A stretch of 20,793 nucleotides of DNA from positions 1-20,793 of the forward strand of contig CBFGTJ010000037.1 in the NCBI GenBank assembly GCA_965651815.1. Reading direction: 5' to 3'. The notes under the pieces are model-generated. The model ran no database searches, was not told the origin of the DNA, and saw nothing but the letters and a program-made list of their open reading frames with translations. The first letter of the stretch is position 1. The number at the start of each line of letters is the position of its first letter. Positions 1-6,333 of this stretch are shown in pieces. The position numbers were made by a program, and so were the translations under genes. Origin of the DNA: CBFGTJ01 sp965651815 (lineage in GTDB: Bacteria > Actinomycetota > Acidimicrobiia > Acidimicrobiales > Microtrichaceae).

Positions 1-599
1 ACGAGCTCAACCGTTCGAACTTCGACCGCGCGTTCGGCCAGCTCTTCACGGTGCTGTCCGGGTCCGCGGTCGTGCTGCCGTTCCGCCGTTCCGGCAAGGT
101 CCGCCCGATCTCGCTCGTCCCCCACGGGGTCGAGCCGCCGCACGGGACCGACCCCATCAGGGTCCCGGCGAGCTGGCGGATCATCGCCACGATGAACGCG
201 ATGGACAAGCACCTGCTGTTCGACATGTCCTACGCGCTCATGCGGCGGTTCGCGTTCATCGAGGTGGGCACACCGCCCGACGAGGCCTACGAGCGGCTGC
301 TCGAGGGCCCGGGCGAGCTGACGCGCCGCCTCCTGCCGCTGCGCAGCATCAACAACCTCGGACCGGCGATCTACGTCGACGCGGCCAAGTACGTCCGCCG
401 CCGGGCGAAGGACGAGATCAGCGAGTCACGCCTGCTGTACGAGGTCTTCTACGCGTTCTTCCTCCCCCAGTTCGAGGGGCTCGACGAGCAGCGCGCCGCC
501 CGGCTCTACCGGCTGGTCGCCACCCACCTCGACCCGCCCGAGCAGGCGGAGGCCCGTCGGGTCATCTCGGAGCTGCTCGGCGATGAGCTCCTGGTCTGA
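1..599 (+). CDS. McrB-like AAA+ ATPase, 5'-truncated by window edge
   Basis: The frame is open from the first base, so only about the last 198 residues are visible. It opens inside a probable Walker B motif ((D)ELNR, followed by SNFDRAFGQLFTVLSG). Sensor 1 follows (WRIIATMNAMDK), then an arginine-finger-like LMRRFAF. This order is typical of McrB/MoxR-like AAA+ ATPases, which hydrolyse GTP or ATP in hexameric rings; McrB drives the McrC nuclease. The Walker A loop and any DNA-recognition domain lie upstream and cannot be judged. The gene overlaps the next by 17 bp (583-599), implying translational coupling and a joint complex. The AAA+ assignment is strong. The McrB label rests on motif style plus the partner gene. 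A GTG at position 51 lies inside the ATPase core and is not a real start. Confidence 0.8.
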   Translation, partial: ELNRSNFDRAFGQLFTVLSGSAVVLPFRRSGKVRPISLVPHGVEPPHGTDPIRVPASWRIIATMNAMDKHLLFDMSYALMRRFAFIEVGTPPDEAYERLLEGPGELTRRLLPLRSINNLGPAIYVDAAKYVRRRAKDEISESRLLYEVFYAFFLPQFEGLDEQRAARLYRLVATHLDPPEQAEARRVISELLGDELLV

Positions 600-1683
600 C
601 CCGGCCGGGATCGCCGGCGCCTCGGAGCCGCAGGGGGTTCCCCGGGCGGACGGCGCCACGGACGCCACCGTCGAGCTGTGGGACCGCCGTGCCCAGGGCG
701 TGTCCGCCCCCCGCTACGCGGCGGCGCTGACCGGGGCCGACCCCGAGACGCTGGCGGGCGCGGCCGCCATCTCGCTCGCCGGGTCCCCCGAGGCGTCCCG
801 CCTCGTGGAGGAGATGGGCACGCGCATCCGCATGCTCAACACGACCGTCACCTCCCACACCGAGCGCTGCGAGTACTCGGTGCGCGGGCCGGTGCTGTGG
901 TCGGAGACGCTCACGGCCAGGGCCAACTCGCTCGGGTCCGAGGACGTGTTCATCTGCGCCACCTCGCATCGCACGTTCGACACGGTGGAGAACCGGGTGC
1001 TGGTCGCGGCGCTGGACGCGATCGCCGCGGCGGGGCGTGCGCTGCAGGGTCCGCTGCGCGACCGGTTGGCCGCCGGTGAGGCGGAGCGCATCGCGGAGGT
1101 CGCCGAGCAGGCGCGCCGCTGGCGCCGCAACCCGCGCCTCGAGCGCCTGCGCGCGGGCCGGATCACCACCCGCGACATCGCCCGGGTGCGGGGCGGGCAC
1201 CGCCTGTCGCGGATGGCACCCGTGCTCGCCGTGCGCGACCGCGCCGCGGAGCCCTTCACGCCCGACGACGTCGGCAGGCTCGCCGACCCGGGCACCCGGG
1301 TGCTGCACCGATTCGCGGCCACCGTGCTGCGCGGGCTCGAGCGCCACGGCCTCGCACCCGTCGGGCTCTCCGTGGACGACCGGGGCGCGCTGGTGGGAGG
1401 GGGCTTCTCGTTCCGGCACCCGGTCTCGGCGTCGCTCGGACCCGTGGGGGTGCGCTACCGGGGGGTGCCGCTGCTGCCGTCACCGGAGCTGCGGGACGGC
1501 AGCGAGTGGTGGGCCGCCCTTCCGACGCGGGGCATCACGATCGAGGACGAGGGCGACGTGGCGCGCTTCCTCGAGCGCCTCGATCGGCGCGACAGGGCCG
1601 GCGGATCGGGAGGTCGGTCGACCGCCCCCGGTCAGCGCTCCGCGTCGCCCTCGGCGTACTCGTCGAGCTCGTCCTCGGAGTAG
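583..1683 (+). CDS. McrC/DUF2357-like partner protein, no visible nuclease motif
   Basis: A 366-residue protein starting at ATG 583, inside the end of the ATPase gene. Residues roughly 100-150 (RGPVLWSETL, then FDTVENRVLVAALDAI) resemble the N-terminal block of McrC/DUF2357 proteins, where a promoter-like 'G-x-V-x-W-x-x-T' stretch is followed by 'F-x-x-x-ENR'. I found no downstream D...E-x-K pattern of the PD-(D/E)XK nuclease that McrC normally carries; the rest is Arg-rich helix and a beta-rich C-terminal part. The last 17 or so codons (Ser-rich, ending in SSSSSSE) are antisense to the acidic gene on the other strand and may have little function. Likely role: an adaptor for the upstream AAA+ motor in a defence or nucleic-acid-remodelling complex. 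The family link is a resemblance recalled from memory, not a search result. Confidence 0.6.
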   Translation: MSSWSDPAGIAGASEPQGVPRADGATDATVELWDRRAQGVSAPRYAAALTGADPETLAGAAAISLAGSPEASRLVEEMGTRIRMLNTTVTSHTERCEYSVRGPVLWSETLTARANSLGSEDVFICATSHRTFDTVENRVLVAALDAIAAAGRALQGPLRDRLAAGEAERIAEVAEQARRWRRNPRLERLRAGRITTRDIARVRGGHRLSRMAPVLAVRDRAAEPFTPDDVGRLADPGTRVLHRFAATVLRGLERHGLAPVGLSVDDRGALVGGGFSFRHPVSASLGPVGVRYRGVPLLPSPELRDGSEWWAALPTRGITIEDEGDVARFLERLDRRDRAGGSGGRSTAPGQRSASPSAYSSSSSSE

Positions 1684-1868
1684 GCCTCCGGGTCGGCGTA
1701 GAGGTCGGGGTCGGCCTCGATGTCGTCGATGCCGTCGTCGTCGTGGAGGTCGCTCGCGACCGGCGATGAGGAGCTCTCGAGGTCCGTGAACAGCGCCTCG
1801 ATGTCGAGTTCCGGGCCACGCTTCAGGTTGCGTGCCTCTTCGTACCGCCGGTGCCGACCCTTCTTCAC
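1632..1868 (-). CDS. small protein with basic N-terminus and acidic C-terminus
   Basis: A 78-residue hypothetical protein with GTG start at 1868. A good ribosome binding site (GGGGAG) lies about 7 nt upstream, which decides the start. The first 18 residues are strongly basic (MKKGRHRRYEEARNLKRG). The rest is strongly acidic, rich in Asp/Glu, with a Ser run near residue 31 and an ending that contains SEDELDEYAEGDAE. It has no membrane segment or signal peptide. Such bipolar small proteins can be intrinsically disordered and bind nucleic acid or basic partners, but the function is unknown. It converges on the McrC-like gene and overlaps its 3' end by 52 bp, and it is divergent from the GH13 gene. 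Confidence 0.6.
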   Translation of the reverse strand: MKKGRHRRYEEARNLKRGPELDIEALFTDLESSSSPVASDLHDDDGIDDIEADPDLYADPEAYSEDELDEYAEGDAER

Positions 1869-1901
1869 GGTTGACTCCCCACGTAGATGGCTGAACGGGC
1901 G

Positions 1902-1907
1902 AGTGTA
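1902..1907 (-). promoter_or_regulatory. -10 element for the small acidic-protein gene
   Basis: TACACT read on the minus strand, about 33 nt before the GTG at 1868, leaving a short leader that carries the GGGGAG ribosome binding site. No convincing -35 was seen. Confidence 0.4.
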
Positions 1908-1920
1908 GCCCAGGGTCCCC

Positions 1921-1948
1921 TTGGGGTCGGCGCGGGGGACGGTAGTCT
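1921..1948 (+). promoter_or_regulatory. candidate sigma70-type promoter for the GH13 operon
   Basis: TTGGGG (1921-1926), 16 nt, then TAGTCT (1943-1948). Transcription would begin near 1955, giving a leader of about 50 nt before ATG 2004. It lies back to back with the promoter of the small acidic-protein gene. Confidence 0.45.
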
Positions 1949-1950
1949 GC

Positions 1951-1975
1951 GCCCGTCCGCGCGCCCCGGACGGGC
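1951..1975 (+). repeat. leader hairpin upstream of the GH13 gene
   Basis: GCCCGTCCG (1951-1959) pairs perfectly with CGGACGGGC (1967-1975) around a 7-nt loop. It sits at or just after the predicted transcription start, so it could be an operator for a dyad-binding repressor or a 5' mRNA hairpin. Confidence 0.5.
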
Positions 1976-2003
1976 ACCTCCGACGGCTTCACTGGGACAT
2001 CCC

Positions 2004-3611
2004 ATGACCATCACCTCCAGCGATGAGCCCTCTGACGGGAATCGTGTCCCGTGGTACCGCACCTCGGTCGTCTACCAGATCTACCCCCGCAGCTTCGCCG
2101 ACTCCGACGGTGACGGCGTAGGGGACCTACCCGGGATCACCTCGCGACTCGACCACCTCGTGCGGCTCGGGGTCGACGCGCTGTGGACCTCGCCGTTCTA
2201 CCGGTCGCCGATGGCCGACTTCGGCTACGACGTCGCGGACCACTGCGACGTCGACGCGACCTTCGGCACCCTCGCCGATGCGGAGGGCATGATCCGCGCC
2301 GCGCACGACCGCGGCCTGCGTGTGGTCCTCGACTACGTGCCGAACCACGTGAGCGACCAGCACCCGTGGTTCGTCGCCGCACGGTCCACCCGCGACGACC
2401 CGCACCGCGACTGGTTCGTGTGGCGCGACCCCGCTCCCGGCGATCCCGTCGGGGCGGCCCCCGGCCCGCCGCCCAACAACTGGCGGGCGGCCTTCGGCGA
2501 CCGGCCCGCGTGGACCTGGGACGAGCGGACCGGCCAGTACTACCTGCACCTCTTCCTGCCCGAGCAGCCCGACCTCGACTGGAACCACCCGGACGTGGTG
2601 GAGGCGATGCACGGCGTGCTCCGCTTCTGGCTGGACCGGGGCGTCGACGGGTTCCGCGCGGACGTGGTGCACTGCATCGGCAAGGACCCGTCGCTGCCCG
2701 ACCTCCCCGACGAGCTCGCCGGGTTGCCCGCCATGCTCGCCGACTTCGGCGAGGGCACCCACGAGCAGCTCCGGGCGATGCGGCAGCTGCTGGACAGCTA
2801 CCCGGGGCAGCGGATGGTCGTCGGCGAGACCTACGTCCTCAGCCCCGAGCGGATGGCCTCCTACCTCGGCAAGGGCGACGAACTGCACCTCGCGTTCAAC
2901 TTCTCGGCGTTCCACGCACCGTGGGACGCAGCCCGCTGGCAGGAGGAGGTGCAGAAGGTGGAGTCGCTGCTCGAGCCGATCGGCGGGTGGCCCACCTGGG
3001 TGCTGTCGAACCACGACGCGCCCCGGCACCGGACCCGGCTCGGCAGCGAGGCGCGCGCCCGGGCTGCCGCGGTCCTGCTGCTCGCGCTGCGCGGCACCCC
3101 GTTCCTGTACATGGGCGAGGAGCTCGGGCTCGAGGACGCGGTCGTGCCCGAGTCCCGGGCGGTGGATCCCGGCGGGCGTGACGGCTGTCGGGCCCCGATC
3201 CCGTGGACGAGGGACCCCCGCGCGGACTGGGGCGAGGACCCGTGGCTGCCGCTCGCGGACGGCGCCGCGGAGCGCAGCGTCGAGGCGCAGACCGGCGACC
3301 CCACGTCGATGCTGGAGCACTACCGGCGGCTCCTGCACCTCCGCCGGTCCGTCCCGGCGCTGCACCGGGGCGACATGGAGCTGCTCGACGCCCCGGAGGG
3401 CGTGCTGCGCTGGCGGCGCAGCGCGGCACCCGGACCCGGCGACGACCCCGCCGCTCCCGCGACGGTCGAGGTCGCGGTCAACTTCTCGTCGGAGCCCGTC
3501 GGCGGCGCCGTGTCGCCGGGGACGGTCCTCGGCGGCACCACGCTGCCGGGTGACGCCGTGGAACCCGGTGTGCTCGGCCCGGACGAGGCGCGGATCGTGG
3601 CCCTCGGGTGA
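2004..3611 (+). CDS. GH13 alpha-glucosidase / oligosaccharide hydrolase
   Basis: A 535-residue cytoplasmic glycoside hydrolase family 13 enzyme that would cleave alpha-glucosidic bonds of maltose- or isomaltose-type sugars or sucrose-like substrates. All GH13 signatures are visible: N-terminal VVYQIYPRSFADSDGDG; region I DYVPNH (Asp110, His116); QPDLDWNHPDV; region II GFRADVVH with nucleophile Asp220; region III VGETY with acid/base Glu275; region IV LSNHDAPR with Asp338. The size fits the actinobacterial GH13_23/GH13_30 alpha-glucosidases. No signal peptide. ATG 2004 is chosen because homology begins soon after it; an in-frame ATG at 1887 would run back through the promoter and leader hairpin. 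The stop overlaps the next gene's GTG by 4 bp. Exact substrate cannot be read from sequence. Confidence 0.92.
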   Translation: MTITSSDEPSDGNRVPWYRTSVVYQIYPRSFADSDGDGVGDLPGITSRLDHLVRLGVDALWTSPFYRSPMADFGYDVADHCDVDATFGTLADAEGMIRAAHDRGLRVVLDYVPNHVSDQHPWFVAARSTRDDPHRDWFVWRDPAPGDPVGAAPGPPPNNWRAAFGDRPAWTWDERTGQYYLHLFLPEQPDLDWNHPDVVEAMHGVLRFWLDRGVDGFRADVVHCIGKDPSLPDLPDELAGLPAMLADFGEGTHEQLRAMRQLLDSYPGQRMVVGETYVLSPERMASYLGKGDELHLAFNFSAFHAPWDAARWQEEVQKVESLLEPIGGWPTWVLSNHDAPRHRTRLGSEARARAAAVLLLALRGTPFLYMGEELGLEDAVVPESRAVDPGGRDGCRAPIPWTRDPRADWGEDPWLPLADGAAERSVEAQTGDPTSMLEHYRRLLHLRRSVPALHRGDMELLDAPEGVLRWRRSAAPGPGDDPAAPATVEVAVNFSSEPVGGAVSPGTVLGGTTLPGDAVEPGVLGPDEARIVALG

Positions 3612-4432
3612 GCCTGCCGCTGCTGGTCGTCCTGGGCGCGGCGGCCGCCGCCGTCGGCTCCTTCGGTGGCATCGGCGGCGCCACCCTCCTCGTCCCGGTG
3701 CTGCTCGTGTTCGGCGTGGATCCGCTGGAGGCGGCCCCGCTGGGCCTGTTCGCGGTGGCCGCCGGCTCCCTGTCCGCGGCCGCCCGCCAGCTGGGTGAGG
3801 GCCTCGTGCACCACCGGCTCGGGCTCACCATCGAGCTCACCGCGTCGGTGGGCACCGTGGCGGGCGCGCTCTGCGCCGCCCGGGTCCCCGAGGTGTGGCT
3901 CTCCCGGGCCGTCGGGATCGCGGCGCTCGTCGGCTCCCTCGCCACGCTGGGGCGACGGACGATGCGCAACCTCGCGATCAGCGCGTTCGACGCCGAGGCG
4001 ACCATCGGCGAGTGGCCCGGCACCCTCGGCGGCCAGTACGTGCACGCCGGGCGGATCGTCCCGTACCAGGCCCGGCGGGTGCCGGCCGGGCTCGCGCTGT
4101 CGTCGCTCGCCGGGGTCGTCGCCGGGCTGTCCGGCGTGGGCGGCGGGTTCCTGAAGACCCCGGCGATGAGCGAGGTGATGGGCGTGCCGTCGAAGGTGGC
4201 GGCCGCCACGACGACGTTCACGCTGGGCGTGACCTCCGCGACCGGCCTCCTCGTCTACTGGCAGCAGGGCCGCATCGTGCTGCGGGACGCCGCGGCGGTC
4301 ATCGCCGGTGCGCTCCTCGGCGGCCTCGTCGGTGCCCGCACCCAGGCGGCGGTCGACCCCCGCGCGGCGCGCCGGATCACCGGAGCGCTCCTCGCGGTGG
4401 TCGCCGTGGTCGTGATCGCGAGGACCCTGTGA
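3608..4432 (+). CDS. TSUP (TauE/SafE) family anion exporter
   Basis: A 274-residue polytopic membrane protein of the TauE/SafE/TSUP family, which moves sulfite, sulfoacetate or other organosulfur or small anions. The two family half-repeats each open with a glycine-rich signature: GSFGGIGGATLLVPVLLVFGVDP near the N-terminus and GLSGVGGGFLKTPAMSEVMGVP after the middle. A roughly 45-residue hydrophilic loop (TMRNLAISAFDAEATIGEWP onwards) separates them. It starts at GTG 3608, overlapping the GH13 stop (GTGA), and overlaps the DUF1634 gene in the same way, so the three are co-translated. Its link to the glycosidase is unexplained. Substrate not determinable here. Confidence 0.88.
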   Translation: MSLPLLVVLGAAAAAVGSFGGIGGATLLVPVLLVFGVDPLEAAPLGLFAVAAGSLSAAARQLGEGLVHHRLGLTIELTASVGTVAGALCAARVPEVWLSRAVGIAALVGSLATLGRRTMRNLAISAFDAEATIGEWPGTLGGQYVHAGRIVPYQARRVPAGLALSSLAGVVAGLSGVGGGFLKTPAMSEVMGVPSKVAAATTTFTLGVTSATGLLVYWQQGRIVLRDAAAVIAGALLGGLVGARTQAAVDPRAARRITGALLAVVAVVVIARTL

Positions 4433-4449
4433 GCGAGGACCCAGTGAGC
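4420..4449 (+). repeat. 15-bp tandem duplication at the TSUP/DUF1634 junction
   Basis: GAGGACCCTGTGAGC (4420-4434) is followed directly by GAGGACCCAGTGAGC (4435-4449), differing at one base. The unit contains the GTGA stop/start overlap, so the duplication supplies two candidate GTG starts (4429 and 4444). Confidence 0.9.
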
Positions 4450-4749
4450 GACGACGTGCCCGGAGGGGCCGGACCGCCCGCCGACCCCAAGGCGACCCGG
4501 TTCCACGGCCTCTCGAGCGCGCTCGAGGCCGCGGTCGCGCTCGCCGGGGTGCTCGCGGTGCTCGCCCTGGTCCTGCCGGGCACGTGGTCCCGGGCCGCCG
4601 GCATCGGGCTGGTGGTGCTGCTCGTGGTCGCGCCGCTGCTGCGGGTGGCCTGGTTCGCGCAGCGCTGGTTCCGCCGCGGGGACCCCCGCTACGGGCTCGT
4701 GGCGCTGGGCGTCCTCGTGATCGTCGCGGTGGGCGCCCTGCTCGCCTGA
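4429..4749 (+). CDS. DUF1634 family small membrane protein
   Basis: A 106-residue protein with a short hydrophilic N-terminus and three hydrophobic segments: LEAAVALAGVLAVLALVLPG, GIGLVVLLVVAPLLRVAWFA and YGLVALGVLVIVAVGALLA. The 'GL-V-LLVVAPLLRV...DPRYG' pattern matches my memory of DUF1634, a family commonly found next to TSUP exporters, as here. It probably assembles with or assists the exporter. The start at GTG 4429 gives a 4-bp overlap with the exporter stop. A second in-frame GTG at 4444 lies in a 15-bp tandem duplication and could also initiate, so the start is uncertain by five codons. Confidence 0.75.
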   Translation: MSEDPVSDDVPGGAGPPADPKATRFHGLSSALEAAVALAGVLAVLALVLPGTWSRAAGIGLVVLLVVAPLLRVAWFAQRWFRRGDPRYGLVALGVLVIVAVGALLA

Positions 4750-4750
4750 G

Positions 4751-4770
4751 GGCGCCGTGGCCGTTGCGCC
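4751..4770. terminator. weak hairpin between convergent DUF1634 and RNase D genes
   Basis: GGCGC (4751-4755) pairs with GCGCC (4766-4770) in the 25-nt gap between converging stop codons. There is no T-tract; it is supported mainly by position. Confidence 0.3.
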
Positions 4771-4774
4771 GGGG

Positions 4775-5944
4775 TCAGTCCCGCCGGCGGTCCTCGAGCA
4801 CCAGGCCGACCTCGCGGTCGAACGCGAGGGCCGCTTCGCCCTCCACGAGGCGCCGGATCGGCTCGCCGACGAGCTCGGCGCGCCACCCCTTGGTCAGGCG
4901 GGCGTCGGGCACGCCGCGCAGCAGGTCCTCGAGGTCGGCGCGGGTGGCGAGCAGCGAGGTCTCGAGCTCGAGGTCACGCGCCCGCTGGCTCACCCAGGCG
5001 CTCACGAGCGGCACCGCCGGGCGGAGCTCCGCGGGCATCTCGGCGACCTGCGAGGACTGCGGGCGCACGGGGGTCGACTGCTGCGAGCGGCGCACCACCT
5101 CCAGCAGCTCCTCCGCGCAGCCGCGCAGGTTGCGGCCGTCGACGCCCCGCAGCGACCGCAGCTCCTCCACCGTGCGCGGCGCGGTGGAGGCCACGCCCAC
5201 CACACCGAGGTCGGACAGCACGAAGCGGGGCGTCTGGTCGGTCTCGGCCGCCCGGCGCTCCCGCCACGCCGCGACGCTCTGCGCGATCGCGAGCGCCGAG
5301 CCCCGCAGGTGCCGCACCTCCTTGATGCGGCGCCACGCCTCGTCGGGGTCGCGTGGGCCCCGGTACTCGGTGCGGAGCTCCTCGCAGGCCTCCATGACCC
5401 ACTCCTCGCGGCCCCTCGCCACGATGCGCTCCCACAGCAGCTCGTGGAGCTCGAGCAGGTGCGCGACGTCCGCGGCGGCGTAGCGGAGCTGCGCCTCGCC
5501 GAGCGGGCGGCGCAGCCAGTCGGTGAGCCGGTCGGCCTTGGGCAGGCGGACCTTCAGCTCGCGGTCCAGCAGGGTCGCGAGGGACGGGCTCGTGTAGCCG
5601 AGGAACCCGGCGGCGATCTGCGTGTCCACCAGCCGTGACGGCACGGTGCCACACGCCCGGTCGAGCACCTCCATGTCCTGGCGGGCCGCGTGCATCACCG
5701 CGAGGCCCGGGCCCTCCAGCACCTCCGCGAGCGGGTGCAGGTCGACCGCGAGGGCGTCGACGAGCGCGACGCCGTGGGAGTCCGCGATCTGCACCAGCGC
5801 GACGTGCGGGAAGTAGGTGCGCTCCCGGTGGAACTCCGTGTCGACCGCGTAGCGCTCCTGCTCCCTGAGCCGTGCCACGAGGTCACGGAACTCGGCGTCG
5901 TCCTGGATCAGCCGTGGTGGGGCCTCACCGCGCCGTTCGGCCAC
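4775..5944 (-). CDS. rnd: ribonuclease D (DEDDy 3'-5' exonuclease with HRDC domain)
   Basis: A 389-residue 3'-5' exoribonuclease that trims the 3' ends of tRNA and other stable RNAs. The DEDDy active-site motifs are visible: Exo I YAVDTEFHRE, Exo II (HAARQDMEVLDRACG) and Exo III (LRYAAADVAHLLELHELL, with Tyr four residues before Asp). An HRDC domain follows at about residues 210-290 (VAAWRERRAAETDQTPRFVL, then LRSLRGVDGRN). The length is normal for the family. It starts at GTG 5944, only 3 nt after the rhodanese stop, with GGAGG about 11 nt upstream inside the rhodanese gene. The two therefore form one transcription unit driven from the rhodanese promoter. Confidence 0.93.
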   Translation of the reverse strand: MAERRGEAPPRLIQDDAEFRDLVARLREQERYAVDTEFHRERTYFPHVALVQIADSHGVALVDALAVDLHPLAEVLEGPGLAVMHAARQDMEVLDRACGTVPSRLVDTQIAAGFLGYTSPSLATLLDRELKVRLPKADRLTDWLRRPLGEAQLRYAAADVAHLLELHELLWERIVARGREEWVMEACEELRTEYRGPRDPDEAWRRIKEVRHLRGSALAIAQSVAAWRERRAAETDQTPRFVLSDLGVVGVASTAPRTVEELRSLRGVDGRNLRGCAEELLEVVRRSQQSTPVRPQSSQVAEMPAELRPAVPLVSAWVSQRARDLELETSLLATRADLEDLLRGVPDARLTKGWRAELVGEPIRRLVEGEAALAFDREVGLVLEDRRRD

Positions 5945-5947
5945 GCG

Positions 5948-6283
5948 TCAGCCGGCCTCCGTCCCGGTCGTGATCGCCCGGCCCGACTCGATCCACGCGA
6001 GCGTGCCGCCGGCGACGTTGGCGACGCGGTGGCCGCGTGCGGCGAGGAACTCGCAGGCCTTCTGGCTGCGCCCGCCGGAGCGGCAGATGACGTGCACCAG
6101 CTGGTCCGCGGGCACCTCGTGGGCCCGCTCGGGAAGCTCCGGGAGGGGGATGAGCACCGCCCCGGGGACGTGGGCCTCCGCGAACTCGTCCGGCATGCGG
6201 ACGTCCAGGACGGCCCCGCCCGCCTCCACGGCAGCGGCGAGCTCGTCGACGGTGACCTGCGGAACTGCGACCTCGGGCTGCAT
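5948..6283 (-). CDS. single-domain rhodanese (sulfurtransferase-like)
   Basis: A 111-residue cytoplasmic single-domain rhodanese. The N-terminal part reads VLDVRMPDEFAEAHVPGA (the DVR...E...HIPGA signature). The active-site loop CRSGGRS has catalytic Cys67 and fits a persulfide-carrying sulfurtransferase. The C-terminal NVAGGTLAW matches the usual 'GG..AW' ending. Start ATG 6283 follows a TAACCT box by 6 nt with no ribosome binding site, suggesting a leaderless mRNA. It is the first gene of a pair with RNase D. The physiological sulfur acceptor is unknown. Confidence 0.92.
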   Translation of the reverse strand: MQPEVAVPQVTVDELAAAVEAGGAVLDVRMPDEFAEAHVPGAVLIPLPELPERAHEVPADQLVHVICRSGGRSQKACEFLAARGHRVANVAGGTLAWIESGRAITTGTEAG

Positions 6284-6289
6284 GTGGCG

Positions 6290-6295
6290 AGGTTA
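6290..6295 (-). promoter_or_regulatory. -10 box, likely leaderless start of the rhodanese-rnd unit
   Basis: TAACCT on the minus strand, then CGCCAC (6 nt), then ATG 6283. Transcription is expected to start at the A of the ATG. No Shine-Dalgarno sequence is present. Confidence 0.6.
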
Positions 6296-6299
6296 CCCG

Positions 6300-6332
6300 G
6301 CCGCGGCCCGCAGCCCAGAACGGGCCCCGCGG
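6300..6332 (-). terminator. GC-rich hairpin after the PLP decarboxylase gene
   Basis: CCGCGGCCCG (6301-6310) pairs with CGGGCCCCGCGG (6321-6332), with a 2-nt bulge and a 10-nt loop. It lies between the decarboxylase stop and the rhodanese promoter. There is no T-tract, which is common for actinobacterial terminators. Confidence 0.4.
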
Positions 6333-6333
6333 C

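Noticed and set aside
1887..2003. Upstream in-frame ATG (1887) as start of the GH13 gene
   Set aside because: The extension would run through the predicted promoter and leader hairpin and adds 39 residues without GH13 similarity.
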